Shown: positions 24,783-34,585, counted from the first letter of the stretch. The stretch: 64,000 nt of DNA from Roseomonas sp. (GCA_020249775.1 JADCFA010000018.1:1-64000); one strand, 5' to 3'. The notes: generated by a model from the sequence alone, not told the origin. Numbers and translations are program-made.

Positions 24783-26861
24783 TCAATCTGATCGAATGCC
24801 GCTTCGCAGATACGTGACCTCAAAGGCTTTCACTTGCCGAAAGCGCTGCAGCCTATTTGCGAGGCTAAAGGCATCGTTCATTTCGAACTTCTGGTAGATG
24901 TCCAAGCCGCGATCGAGACTGATTTTCCAGCCTGTGTCGCTCAAAATGTGGCGCGCATGGATCGTGTTTGTTCCGTCAAACTCCCATGAAAACTTGATCC
25001 CGGCTGCTGTGCAGGCGCTTTCAACGGAAGCCAAGTTCGCTTGCTGCTTTTCCGGGTAGATTTCGTCTGGCGAGGTGATGAGGCGTACGGTGACCTCATC
25101 CTCCGGCGCTTTCCGCACGGCGATCATCTCTATGAACTCCATCAGATTCCGCACCTGATGGAACATCCGGATATAAGGATCAGTGATTACGATCTTTGTC
25201 GCGCCATCGAGCCAGGGCCAGAACAGATCAGCGAAGGTGACGCCCTTTTGGTTTTCGCTGAAAACCTTATGCCCCTCTCTTGGACCGACACGAGTGTCCT
25301 CAGGCTCGGCTGAGCTCTTCACACCCGTCGACAAGGGCTTGTCACCGCGCTGCTTCACGCCTTCAGGCACGGGCTCCTCATTGGTAGGCGCGCGCTTGAG
25401 ATAGTATTGCGGATACTCCGTTTCCTCGAGTGTCTTCACGACCACCTTGCGGCCGTCGTGAGCAGTGAACGAGAAGTCCGTCTCTGGATAAGTGCTGTCA
25501 ATACGCAGAAGCTGGTCCTTGACCCGCTTTCGTCCTTCAACGGCAAGATGCAGGAGCTCCTCCACCTCGGCCTCTGTTGCATTGTCCGCTGGGAAAAGCA
25601 GCTTCATCAACCCGGAGAATGTCTTGTTCACCCCATCGCGGTCGCGCGTCGAAATATCAGATGAAAGCGTGAACATGCTCTGGTAGCGATTGGAGTAGTC
25701 ATCATTGCGCATGTGCCGAAGGATTTCGGCGAGGTAATCGACGACGAAACCGTACCCGGAAGCGAACATTTCTCCGCGGATGACATCGATCTCCCAACCT
25801 GGGACGTAGGTGTGGAGCCGATCGATGAAGGCCGAATCGTAATATTTCTCTGGAAGCTCCTCAAATAAGTCGGTGTGCTTCAGCATGTACGGGACATTGT
25901 GCTTGGTGTTGCCGACAAAGACCATCGACGCTTCGGCGCCAAGTGTCTCTACTCCGCGCGAGAAGGTTTTATTGGCCATGTAGTTTTTCATAATATCGAC
26001 AAGCGCCTTGTCGACTCGCTTTTGCCGGCCAGCAAACTCATCGAAGGCTACAACATCCCAGTAGCCGACCAATCCAATCTTTCCCGAGCTGTTGTTGACG
26101 AACAGCTTCGGCACAGTAACTTCGCCTCCGGAAATCAGAATGCCATGCGGCGAGAACTCCGAGAAGATGTGCGACTTGCCAGTCCCCTTCGGCCCTAGCT
26201 CAATCAGGTTGTAGTTCCGCTCGACGAATGGAATGAGGCGCATCAGTTGGAGGAGCTTGCTGCGCCGACCGAACATCTCCGGGTCGAAGCCAACCGTCTG
26301 GAACAGCAGGTCGATCCACTCGTCGGTTGTGAACCCCGCGCGTGCACCGAGAAAAGCCTCATAGTCAAACTTAGAGAGCTGGATCGGCTTGATGCTCCCC
26401 ATAATCCAGGGTTCGACGTTCTTGTCCTCGCTGTGCTCGTATTCGACGTCGGCAATACACCAAACACCGCTAACTAGCAGCTTGGGATGAGCCTTCACGG
26501 TGTCGGAGTCGATGATGACCTTCTTGATGCCCAGATTAGCGAAGGTCGCCTCATAGGCGTCCTTATCGGTGTTGAGATCGACGCTGATCTTGTCGATCAC
26601 CTTCCATCGGCCCTTTTCCCGGATGTTCGATCGGATCAGCCCCGCCTCGTTGCGATGGACGTAGTGCTTGCGAAGGATTTCCTTGACGGTCTCGATCCCA
26701 GATTGGATCGAGCTCTCATCATTGGTGGCGCAGTATTGCCCGAGCAGGAACTCCAACACATAGGACGGGACAATGGCATTACCCTTTACCGCCTTGACCA
26801 GGTCCTTCCGAACCACGAGGCCCGGGAAGCGTTCGTTGATTTTGTCATCCAGCGCGGTCAT
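24783..26861 (-). CDS. brxL: BREX protein BrxL, AAA+ core with PLD/MIT_C-like C-terminus
   Basis: A 692-residue last gene of the BREX operon. The N-terminal DNA-binding-type region reads RFPGLVVRKDLVKAVKGN and VPSYVLEFLLGQYCAT. The Walker A motif GPKGTGKS is at 223-230 and Walker B VVAFDEF at 270-276. Canonical BrxL ends in a Lon-like protease domain. Here residues 535-692 instead contain TKIVITDPYIR and an HARHILSDTGWKISLDRGL motif like the PLD-related MIT_C domain, and I find no Lon Ser-Lys site. ATG 26861 with GGGGAAG just upstream is preferred over a TTG (26876) that overlaps pglZ. In type 1 BREX, BrxL is needed for phage restriction, not for methylation. Confidence 0.88.
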   Translation of the reverse strand: MTALDDKINERFPGLVVRKDLVKAVKGNAIVPSYVLEFLLGQYCATNDESSIQSGIETVKEILRKHYVHRNEAGLIRSNIREKGRWKVIDKISVDLNTDKDAYEATFANLGIKKVIIDSDTVKAHPKLLVSGVWCIADVEYEHSEDKNVEPWIMGSIKPIQLSKFDYEAFLGARAGFTTDEWIDLLFQTVGFDPEMFGRRSKLLQLMRLIPFVERNYNLIELGPKGTGKSHIFSEFSPHGILISGGEVTVPKLFVNNSSGKIGLVGYWDVVAFDEFAGRQKRVDKALVDIMKNYMANKTFSRGVETLGAEASMVFVGNTKHNVPYMLKHTDLFEELPEKYYDSAFIDRLHTYVPGWEIDVIRGEMFASGYGFVVDYLAEILRHMRNDDYSNRYQSMFTLSSDISTRDRDGVNKTFSGLMKLLFPADNATEAEVEELLHLAVEGRKRVKDQLLRIDSTYPETDFSFTAHDGRKVVVKTLEETEYPQYYLKRAPTNEEPVPEGVKQRGDKPLSTGVKSSAEPEDTRVGPREGHKVFSENQKGVTFADLFWPWLDGATKIVITDPYIRMFHQVRNLMEFIEMIAVRKAPEDEVTVRLITSPDEIYPEKQQANLASVESACTAAGIKFSWEFDGTNTIHARHILSDTGWKISLDRGLDIYQKFEMNDAFSLANRLQRFRQVKAFEVTYLRSGIRSD

Positions 26862-26872
26862 CGCTTCCCCCG

Positions 26873-29374
26873 TCAAAAATCGAAATCACTCGAGAAGCTG
26901 CGACGCAGCGTATAACGAGCCGTGCGGTACTCCCTGAAGTGGGACGTATCGCCATGCCGCTCTTCAAGCTTCAGGATCACCTCCTGGCCGTTGAATTCGT
27001 CGGCCCGGCGGAGAAGGAGAAACCGGACTGGGACTTCGCGCTCGCGCGCGTTTTCGGATCGGAAGTCGAACACAAGCTCGTGGCTGTCCGAGATCAATTC
27101 GCCCGACTGGGCATAAATCCCCGCCCGGAGCGTGCGCGCTTGGGTTTTCTCCGTGACGGCCTCCACTTGATAGAAACGAACCGAGATCTGGCTCGACGTG
27201 ATCAACTGGTTGGAGCTTCCGATGATCTCCACCCCAACCGCGGTCGTGTCGCTCTGCCGCTTCTTGTTGATCTTGACGACGGGAACGACAACCTCTTGAA
27301 GGGTCGCGCCGCCATGCACAAACCGGCTCCCCGATCCCTGTCGGCGAAGACGGTTGATAGATTTCGGGATGAGCAATTCCACCGAGCCTTCGAGACTGGC
27401 TTGCTCCGGCGTGAATCGTCGCAGACCATGATTGGCTTTCAGACCGTGGCCGAGGATGAAACGCCGGTCGCGAAAAAGGATCACGTCACCTTCGACCTGC
27501 GCGGAGGAGAAGTCGCTCTCCTCAATGGGGCGATGTTGGTAGATGAAGCCATGATCGGACGTCACGATCATGTTGTTGGCGTTCGCGCCGTTTAGCTTTT
27601 TGACGATCCGCACAATCTCCTCGATCGTGTCTTCGGCGGCCTCGAAAACGCGCTCCTCTGAATCCCGCTTGTCGCCGATTGCGTCGATCAAATTGTGATA
27701 GACGTAAACGACATCATGATCGCGAACGAGTGCTCGCGCCTCGTCCTTGTCCAGAGCCATGAGGTCCTCCGACTTCACGGCCGTGGTTCGGTCGCCCGTC
27801 CTTCCCGTCGCCAGGATTTTCTTGCGGTTCTCGGTTCCCTGCGAGCTCTGGCCGTTCACAAGCACGGTGCCGCTATCGTTGTCCGCAATCTGCAACTCGC
27901 CATTGGGTAGCAGCGCCGCCATCCCGAGCTGTGTATAGCTCGGCAGGCAGCCGAACATCGGATCGATGCCAGCCTCGTAACGGTCCAGGCTGAGGATGCG
28001 TCCCCGCAGCTCCTCTGCCACCTCGTAGCGAAGGGCGTCGGAAATGATGACACACACCTTCTGATCGCGTCGGCGAAACTCGCCGACATGCTCCCTGTAG
28101 AATGTGCGCTGCGCGGGGATCGGGGGAGCCGACCAGGTTTCAGCCCCGTCGACATGCGTCTGCCAAGCCTCGTTCAGGCGTAGGAGGTAGCTGTTGACGT
28201 AGTGGTTCTCAACCTGCTCGAACAACTCGCGCATGAGCGTCGCCTGCCCGGACTTCTGCATGCGCCAGATGAATTTCCGGTAGAGTTGATCGATCCGGAA
28301 CCAGCTCTTCGCATAGCGCTCCACTCCCTCCGCGAGGCTCGTCATGCCGAGCGTGATATGCGCCATGGCTTTCTGGAACTCAGCGGCGAAGCCGATCGCT
28401 TCGTAGAGGTCTTGGTACGCCCCATACCAATGGCTCTGCCGACGCTGGCGGATCCAGTTCATGACATCTCCTTGCGCCAATGTTTGGCTGCCGACCTCAT
28501 GGACCAATGCGCGGATGATGGCGCGGTCGACCTCCTCGAAGTAGTCAACGTCGATCAGCGTTCGGAAGTCGCGCTTGGCAAGATCCTGGGCCACCCCTAG
28601 TGCCTCGGCATATTCAGCCGAGAGGGTCGCAAAAGCCTCCTCCGCATTCCGGTTGTTCTTCCAACGACGGAAGAACACCAGGGCCTCGGGAGCCAGCATC
28701 GCTTCGCCGCCGACCGCGCCCTGGTAGCAGGATTTGAACAGCGTGATCGCGAAGTCGCCGATGCTCGCCTTTTCGGTGCGGTAGCCGAAGAGCCGTTGCA
28801 TCTGCTCCCAGAGGAAACCGCTTAAGCCGACACGATCAATCAACCGCAGGCTGTCATCCTTACCGACAGCCAGCTCTCCCAACAGAGCCTCGACGACCGT
28901 ATCGAAGTCACCATCGGCCCCAGCGCACACGCTGAGCATCCTCAGGCGCAACTTCGCCTTGGTGTCGTCTCCCCGGACGGCGGCTTTGAGCTTCTCCAAC
29001 CGACGCCCAGAGCGGAAGAATTCCTGGTGCTCCCGAACCACGTCCTCGAAACTGATCGGCAACCCCAGGTCCGCCAGCCAGATCGCGACCTGGTCGCTCT
29101 TAAACACCCCGTGCGCCAACTCGATGTCGAGCAGCCAGTTATCGATGTCGGCCGGACGCGGTCCGCACCGATAGAGCAAAAAGCGCCGCTTCGGCTCCGC
29201 ACGCAGGACACGATGCTTCACTGCGAACTCGGTGTTCGCCACTTCGATCTTTTCGACGCCATCGAGCCTCAGCGCCTCGAATGCCTGTCGGAATTCGTGC
29301 GCCGGATCGTACCAGAAAACGATCCGGTGCTTGTCGAACTGGGCTTCGAGCCCCTTGGCGATCCGGTCCTGCAT
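26873..29374 (-). CDS. pglZ: BREX-1 phosphatase-fold protein PglZ, type A
   Basis: An 833-residue protein. It opens with the signature GLEAQFDKHRIVFWYDPAHE region of BREX-1 PglZ. Alkaline-phosphatase-superfamily metal sites are visible: IISDALRYEVAEEL near residue 440, YHNLIDAIGD and, near 605, VTSDHGFIY. A C-terminal beta-rich domain follows. PglZ is required both for BREX methylation and for restriction. The frame can begin at a TTG (29380) overlapping the pglX stop; ATG 29374 is preferred. It overlaps or abuts both neighbours, consistent with a single transcript. Confidence 0.93.
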   Translation of the reverse strand: MQDRIAKGLEAQFDKHRIVFWYDPAHEFRQAFEALRLDGVEKIEVANTEFAVKHRVLRAEPKRRFLLYRCGPRPADIDNWLLDIELAHGVFKSDQVAIWLADLGLPISFEDVVREHQEFFRSGRRLEKLKAAVRGDDTKAKLRLRMLSVCAGADGDFDTVVEALLGELAVGKDDSLRLIDRVGLSGFLWEQMQRLFGYRTEKASIGDFAITLFKSCYQGAVGGEAMLAPEALVFFRRWKNNRNAEEAFATLSAEYAEALGVAQDLAKRDFRTLIDVDYFEEVDRAIIRALVHEVGSQTLAQGDVMNWIRQRRQSHWYGAYQDLYEAIGFAAEFQKAMAHITLGMTSLAEGVERYAKSWFRIDQLYRKFIWRMQKSGQATLMRELFEQVENHYVNSYLLRLNEAWQTHVDGAETWSAPPIPAQRTFYREHVGEFRRRDQKVCVIISDALRYEVAEELRGRILSLDRYEAGIDPMFGCLPSYTQLGMAALLPNGELQIADNDSGTVLVNGQSSQGTENRKKILATGRTGDRTTAVKSEDLMALDKDEARALVRDHDVVYVYHNLIDAIGDKRDSEERVFEAAEDTIEEIVRIVKKLNGANANNMIVTSDHGFIYQHRPIEESDFSSAQVEGDVILFRDRRFILGHGLKANHGLRRFTPEQASLEGSVELLIPKSINRLRRQGSGSRFVHGGATLQEVVVPVVKINKKRQSDTTAVGVEIIGSSNQLITSSQISVRFYQVEAVTEKTQARTLRAGIYAQSGELISDSHELVFDFRSENAREREVPVRFLLLRRADEFNGQEVILKLEERHGDTSHFREYRTARYTLRRSFSSDFDF

Positions 29375-29376
29375 GC

Positions 29377-32300
29377 TCAATCGTCCGAGTCATTGAGGCC
29401 CTTGATGGGCTTTAGAGCAGCACCGAACTTCGGATAGTTGGCCTTCACCCCGTCATCGAGGTCGATCTCGATCTTTTGGGTCGCCAACGGGAACAGGACA
29501 TCACGCTCCCAGGTATCAAGCTCCTCGATTTGGCGGGCAGTCGCCTCGATCTCTTTCAACGCCTTCGTCTTCTGCGCGGGCGATGCGTCCCCGCTGATGC
29601 TGAGTGCCTCCTGCGCCCGGCGATAGACCTCGAGCTTGGAGCGGAACTCCCGAAGATAATCATTCAGCACGATGCTCACCGTGTCAGGGCGGTAGCGGTG
29701 CATGTAGATCAGCGCGTTGAAGGTGCCCTTCGGGCTCGAGAACAGCCAGTAGATGGGCCGCTTCTTGTACCGCTTCACATGATCGTTGAAAAAGTCGCGC
29801 GTAAAGTAACGGCGCATGTCCTTGCCCAGCGCCTCCTCTACGAAGGCCAGGTTTTCCTGGAAATGCTCCTCTCCGAAAGTGACGCGCAGGAACCGGCGGA
29901 AGCGATCGGTGATGTCGTCGGCGAACCAGTCACCATCGAGCACAGGGATGACGTTGTCTTCATCCGGCATGAAGGAAGGACTCGGCACGCGGGCGAGGTA
30001 ATCTGCCAGCGTCTCGCCCTGGTTGGCGAGGATCAGTCCCGGCGAGTCGAGACTGTAGCGGCCGAACATGCAGCCTACGGCAAAGCTGAGGAACTCGGCC
30101 ATGGTGTCAGCGAGCAGGCGGGTTTCGCGATCTTCCTCGGTTCCCTTCACGCCATAGCGATAGGCGGGGTTGCAGGTGAGGGTGATCTCCTCGATCGGCA
30201 CCTCGGGGGTCAGTTCGTCAGCCAAGCCATAGGCGTCTATGAAGATGCGGTTGTTCTCTTCCTCCAACGCTCGCATCTTGTCCGTCATGCCCTGCCAGTG
30301 GGCGCGCAGGCGGGCATAGGTGGCGTGCAGCGTCTCGGCACGATGATCGGGCGAGAGCAGCGGGAGCGTGGTGAAATCCCACGAGGTTTCGAAGGCGTCC
30401 CAGTCGGCACGGTGAGTTTTCACCAATGGACGCAAATTATTCAATTGATGAGCTACATCTGTGGGCATTGTCGGGATGCGCGCAATATCGCCGACCTGAT
30501 TTGCAAGCGTAGGATTTACAAGATCTTTGAAGTAGATTGCTGGCTTGGAGTTAAGGTAATGCAGCGCCTCATCAGAATGGTCGGAGAAGAAGCAAGGCGA
30601 AAGATCGCCAGGCAATACCCCAGCAGGGTGCAGCCGGAAAGACTCGATTCCGCTTGTAACTCGGCCCCAGCAGACGCCGGACAAGAAATAGGTATGTTCG
30701 CTTGGAATAATAGCTTTACCAGATGCCTTAATTGTTGATCCGGCGTTTTCCCATTCAACTACAAGATCGAGATTGCCATACCACTTCCGAAAGCTGCCGC
30801 CGTTGTTAAATCGGAACCACTTGCGGTCCGATGAGAGTGCTTGTTCGCGGGTCTCGCTCTCCCAATCCACCGCCCTTGCAGACACCTCGTGCCAAGAGCG
30901 AATGAAGCGATCCTTGTTGCCTGTCTGAAGGCCGCGGCGGGTATCGCCCTGAGACGATATGGAGCCGTGCGAGAACGCCACGTAGGCGGGCTCGGAAGCC
31001 CAATACGAAATTGGGTTGCCGGGAATTTTCATCAACGTGGCGCCACTGACTGATCTTCGCCGTTCGTTCTGAACTGGGAAGATAAACGGCACACCATTTT
31101 CGTCAGTTTCAAAATATCTAACACATGTAAACTCAGCTTTCGGTTGGTTATTCGGATTTTTTTCAAGCACAAATGCCGAAGTCCCAAAACTTATTCCCAT
31201 ACTGGTTCCACCCTTTCCCAAATAAGGCATGTGAACCAGAGACTGTAGGTTGGTAAGACTGAGCACTTTCGTCCTGAGAGCCTCGAAGGACGATAGAAAC
31301 ATCCAGCCTTCCATTGTGACCAGCGCAGAGAAAGCGTTTCGGCTCGAAAGAACTAAGGCGCGATCAATGAATGCTGCAAATAGATCCAGCTTCCCATCTG
31401 GATAATGCTCTTTGATCCAATTGGAAGCAGCTTCATTCATGCCCTTGCTGCCCATGTATGGCGGGTTAGCCACCACCACGTGATACTTCGACGACAGCGC
31501 CTCGGCCATGCGCAGCACGGCCACAACGCGCGCCTGCACCTCCTTTAGCAACAGGTCAAAGCCGAAATCCCGCGCCTGGACTACCCGCAGCGCCTCGGTT
31601 GGGTCTCGCAGCTTCGGCACGATCAGCGAACCGAAGTTCTTGGCCTGCTCGAACTGCCCCAGCGTCTCGCGCAGCTCGTCGGTGAACAGGTCGCGCCCTA
31701 CCACAGCGGCCACGTCCCGCAACTCGGCGGGGATGAAGGTCACGTTCTGCAGCACGCAGATGTTGGGCTTCGCCTCCATCCGTAGGAACCGCCGCCGCCC
31801 CAGTCGCGCCGCCGCCTTCATCGCCACCGCAAAGGCCGCCAGCGCGCCCGCGCGGTCGTCGATTTCAACCCCGGTCAGGTTGTGCTGTAGTATCAGCGCG
31901 GGGATCTTGTCAGCCTCATATCCTTCTTCTTCGTAGATCGCATAGAGCAGGTCGAAAGCATACGTCAGCATGTGCCCCGATCCGCAGGCCGGATCGCAGA
32001 CTTTGATCTCCTCCGGCTTGCCGATCTTCAGGTAATCCGTCTCGGGCTCTTCAGGCGCGATGTAATAGTCCATCCGCGCGACCAGTTTCGACCCCGGCCG
32101 GTTCAGCAGCCATAGCCGTCCCAGCGAGTTCTCGACCAGGTAGCGGACGATCCAGTGCGGGGTGAACAATTGCGTGGCTGCCGGGATGTTCTCGGCCGTG
32201 ATCTTCACGTTCTTCTTCAGCCCTGCGAAGACCTCGTCCTTCTTCTCGGAGATGTAGAACTGATAGAGCCATCCAATGACCTCGACATCCTTACAGACGT

Positions 32301-32865
32301 CCGGCGTCATCGCCTCACGCAAATAGGCGAGGATGGAGGCGTTCGATAATAGATCCTCGGGCAACAGCAGCTCAGTGTAGTCGTCGATCCGCTCAAAGAG
32401 GAAAGGCATGACCCGGTGCCAATCGTTACAGATCGCAACGAGCAGGAGCCGGTAAGCCTCGGCCTGCGCATCGGGGCTGGGCGCTCGACCATCCAGAAGG
32501 GCACGGACCTGAGCGCGAACCTTCTCGGGGACGCGGTCCTCGTCGATGTTCCCGGCTTTGGCCTCAGCCAGGATTTCCGGTTGGAATTGACCCGACAAGG
32601 GCGAGATGACGCGAACGGGATTGAGGTCGTTCACGTCCATGAAGCGCAAAGCCGTAAAGCGGTTGAACCAAATATAGGCCACCCGCTCGATCACCTGGGT
32701 CTTGCCGTCCCGGGCGATGGCCGCATCGAGCTTTTTCATCGCCTCGGGATGCTCTCGCCGCGCCGCGGCGCCAGGAGCAAGCACGGAATCCAGCTTGGCG
32801 CTTACCTGACCGATCAAGGTACGGCGGGCGAACTGCGCGAACTTCTTGAGCTTAGAGGTATCCAT
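29377..32865 (-). CDS. pglX: BREX-1 adenine-specific DNA methyltransferase PglX
   Basis: A 1162-residue N6-adenine methyltransferase that marks self DNA for the BREX system. SAM motif I is in DPACGSGHML (about residue 293-302) and the catalytic motif IV NPPY near residue 467. The target-recognition region runs from there to about residue 815, with a helical C-terminal tail. ATG 32865 shares one base with the TGA of the preceding gene (TGATG). DNA for residues about 455-815 is clearly lower in GC than the flanks (45 G+C of 120 bases at 31081-31200, against 77 of 120 at 32041-32160), suggesting exchange of the specificity region. All core motifs look intact. Confidence 0.95.
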   Translation of the reverse strand: MDTSKLKKFAQFARRTLIGQVSAKLDSVLAPGAAARREHPEAMKKLDAAIARDGKTQVIERVAYIWFNRFTALRFMDVNDLNPVRVISPLSGQFQPEILAEAKAGNIDEDRVPEKVRAQVRALLDGRAPSPDAQAEAYRLLLVAICNDWHRVMPFLFERIDDYTELLLPEDLLSNASILAYLREAMTPDVCKDVEVIGWLYQFYISEKKDEVFAGLKKNVKITAENIPAATQLFTPHWIVRYLVENSLGRLWLLNRPGSKLVARMDYYIAPEEPETDYLKIGKPEEIKVCDPACGSGHMLTYAFDLLYAIYEEEGYEADKIPALILQHNLTGVEIDDRAGALAAFAVAMKAAARLGRRRFLRMEAKPNICVLQNVTFIPAELRDVAAVVGRDLFTDELRETLGQFEQAKNFGSLIVPKLRDPTEALRVVQARDFGFDLLLKEVQARVVAVLRMAEALSSKYHVVVANPPYMGSKGMNEAASNWIKEHYPDGKLDLFAAFIDRALVLSSRNAFSALVTMEGWMFLSSFEALRTKVLSLTNLQSLVHMPYLGKGGTSMGISFGTSAFVLEKNPNNQPKAEFTCVRYFETDENGVPFIFPVQNERRRSVSGATLMKIPGNPISYWASEPAYVAFSHGSISSQGDTRRGLQTGNKDRFIRSWHEVSARAVDWESETREQALSSDRKWFRFNNGGSFRKWYGNLDLVVEWENAGSTIKASGKAIIPSEHTYFLSGVCWGRVTSGIESFRLHPAGVLPGDLSPCFFSDHSDEALHYLNSKPAIYFKDLVNPTLANQVGDIARIPTMPTDVAHQLNNLRPLVKTHRADWDAFETSWDFTTLPLLSPDHRAETLHATYARLRAHWQGMTDKMRALEEENNRIFIDAYGLADELTPEVPIEEITLTCNPAYRYGVKGTEEDRETRLLADTMAEFLSFAVGCMFGRYSLDSPGLILANQGETLADYLARVPSPSFMPDEDNVIPVLDGDWFADDITDRFRRFLRVTFGEEHFQENLAFVEEALGKDMRRYFTRDFFNDHVKRYKKRPIYWLFSSPKGTFNALIYMHRYRPDTVSIVLNDYLREFRSKLEVYRRAQEALSISGDASPAQKTKALKEIEATARQIEELDTWERDVLFPLATQKIEIDLDDGVKANYPKFGAALKPIKGLNDSDD

Positions 32866-33416
32866 CAGGCGGCTGCCTCCCCATTTGCGGCCGCAGCAGG
32901 AACCCGGGTCACGGGCCAGTCGGCGAATGTTTTGTTCCAGATGTCTACGGAAAGCACGACGCAATCCGCGATGTGTTGGCGTCGCCAGGGCGTATCCGTC
33001 TCACACCGAATGTCGGCCAGCAGCCGATCCTTAAACCCGGTAAGAAGCGCCTTCTGTTGGGCGCCATCGAACGCGTCGAGACCTAGCAGCACGACATACT
33101 TGAACGGCTTGGCATCGCGCTCCATGAGGTGGAGAAACGTGTATGAACTGCGGGCCTTAGGCGTCAGCTCCTGCGTCAGGATTGAATTGTCCGACAGCCG
33201 CTTGAAATACGCCTGCTGTTCCTCAGCGGGCGCCCTTTTGTTGGACGGATCCTTGATCTCGACCAATAGGACGTCCTCGTCTCTCTCGATCACGAGATCG
33301 ACGAACTTCATTTGTATCGGCAGCTTAACGCCCTGACGGTCCAACTCCTCCCAAACGAGCTCGTCGGGAAAGGAGAATTCCAAATCGGCGTTCGGTTCAG
33401 CCTTGTATGCCTTCAT
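32865..33416 (-). CDS. PD-(D/E)XK-like protein embedded in the BREX operon
   Basis: A 183-residue protein not part of core BREX. The segment KFVDLVIERDEDVLLVEIKD fits a PD-(D/E)XK nuclease core: Asp40, then Glu53-Ile-Lys55, followed by a helix with QQAYFKRLSDN. The C-terminal 60 residues are Trp/Val-rich with no motif I know. It overlaps the upstream ATPase gene by four bases (ATGA) and pglX by one base (TGATG), so it is translated with BREX. By analogy with ATPase/nuclease pairs such as PtuAB or GajAB, it may be the effector of the ATPase next door. Nuclease activity is inference from three residues. Confidence 0.6.
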   Translation of the reverse strand: MKAYKAEPNADLEFSFPDELVWEELDRQGVKLPIQMKFVDLVIERDEDVLLVEIKDPSNKRAPAEEQQAYFKRLSDNSILTQELTPKARSSYTFLHLMERDAKPFKYVVLLGLDAFDGAQQKALLTGFKDRLLADIRCETDTPWRRQHIADCVVLSVDIWNKTFADWPVTRVPAAAANGEAAA

Positions 33417-34585
33417 GGTTTGGCACCGCCGAGAGCCCGCGCCACATCCTCGTCAAACAGCTCGGCAAAGGTGTCGGAGATTGCCGATTTTGAGATCAGC
33501 GAGTAGCTGTCGGCACTCTCCACCGCCAACTTCTGAGAGTCTGGATCGCGATAGAGCGCGTGAAACCGGACATGGTCGTCCTTGCCCTTGTCGATCAGCA
33601 GGTCCAGCCATTTCAAAAGAACGTAGTCGTGCGTGGCGAGGACGATCTGCTGGCCGTTGCGTGACAACTCCAGCAGCACCTGCACGAGCTTCTTCATAAG
33701 CTTCGGATTGAGATTTGCCTCCGGTTCATCCCACAGCAGAACACCAGTGGTGCCGGGGCTGATCGACCCGTTGCTGAGCAGGCGATGCAGAACACCGATT
33801 TTTCTGTACCCCTCGGCAGTCATGCCGCTCGACAGCGAATGCTCGCCTTTCGGCACGAAGCGGGTGACGGTCGAGTCCTGGTAGGCCTGAGCGGCCTTCG
33901 ACTTCGAGCGCGCCGGATCTGCCTTTTCCTCGTAGCGGCCAGGCTCAAAGCGAAAAGCGCCTTCGCTCGTCCAGCGATACCGCCCGCCGACGAGGTCGAC
34001 CAATTCGCGGACGACGCTCGATAGCCTCGGATCCTCATCGAGGCTCGAAGCCTCGTCCTCGAAACCTGGACGGACGAGGAGCTCAGCAAGGTCGATATAG
34101 CTGTCGTCGAAGATCATCTCGACGGTAGCACGATCATGATCCGGGTGGCGCATGCCACGGACGAGCGACAGCACCTCCTTCGTCGGAATGAAAACGGGCT
34201 GCAGTTCGTGGCCTGGGCCGCCGGAATCCACCTTGGTCTGTACCGCTTGGGAGCGACTGCCGAACGAGATCGTTACGCGGGTCTCATCGCTGCTTACCAA
34301 GCTAAGCCGCGTTGATGGATTCGCGCCGCTGGCTCGCAGGACGCCTATCCTGCTTTCCTCGGGCGAGAAGAGCCGCAGGAGCTTCCTTGATATGTCAGCC
34401 GCCACCTCCTTGGCCGAACGATCAGCAGATACCGGCAGGCCCGCGAGCGCCAGGCCATAGATCGCCTTTAGGAGGTGAGTCTTGCCCGTCCCGTTGGAAC
34501 CTATGACGACATTCACGCGCGGAGACAGCGATAGCTGCAAGCTCCCGAACGCCGTGAAATTCTCGATCTCGACGCCGGCAATCAT
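33413..34585 (-). CDS. ABC/SMC-type AAA ATPase embedded in the BREX operon
   Basis: A 390-residue ATPase of the AAA_15/21, OLD-like class. The N-terminal strand IENFTAFGSLQLSL is typical of RecF/SMC-like proteins. Walker A GSNGTGKT is at residues 29-36, the signature-like LSSGM at 251-255, Walker B VLLWDEPEANLNP at 282-294 and the H-loop THDY with His319. There is no TOPRIM domain after the ATPase, unlike OLD or GajA. It overlaps brxC and the nuclease-like gene by ATGA on both sides. It probably senses or remodels DNA or protein and controls its partner, but no specific trigger can be read. Confidence 0.82.
   Translation of the reverse strand: MIAGVEIENFTAFGSLQLSLSPRVNVVIGSNGTGKTHLLKAIYGLALAGLPVSADRSAKEVAADISRKLLRLFSPEESRIGVLRASGANPSTRLSLVSSDETRVTISFGSRSQAVQTKVDSGGPGHELQPVFIPTKEVLSLVRGMRHPDHDRATVEMIFDDSYIDLAELLVRPGFEDEASSLDEDPRLSSVVRELVDLVGGRYRWTSEGAFRFEPGRYEEKADPARSKSKAAQAYQDSTVTRFVPKGEHSLSSGMTAEGYRKIGVLHRLLSNGSISPGTTGVLLWDEPEANLNPKLMKKLVQVLLELSRNGQQIVLATHDYVLLKWLDLLIDKGKDDHVRFHALYRDPDSQKLAVESADSYSLISKSAISDTFAELFDEDVARALGGAKP

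Noticed and set aside
24583-24786. Small gene of 67 codons between the junction and brxL
   Set aside because: It overlaps the brxL end, has no ribosome-binding site or motif, and resembles chance coding in GC-rich DNA.
32865-34585. The inserted pair as Gabija or PARIS
   Set aside because: The ATPase has no TOPRIM domain and the partner is not a UvrD-like helicase (Gabija) or a TOPRIM/DUF4435 protein (PARIS).
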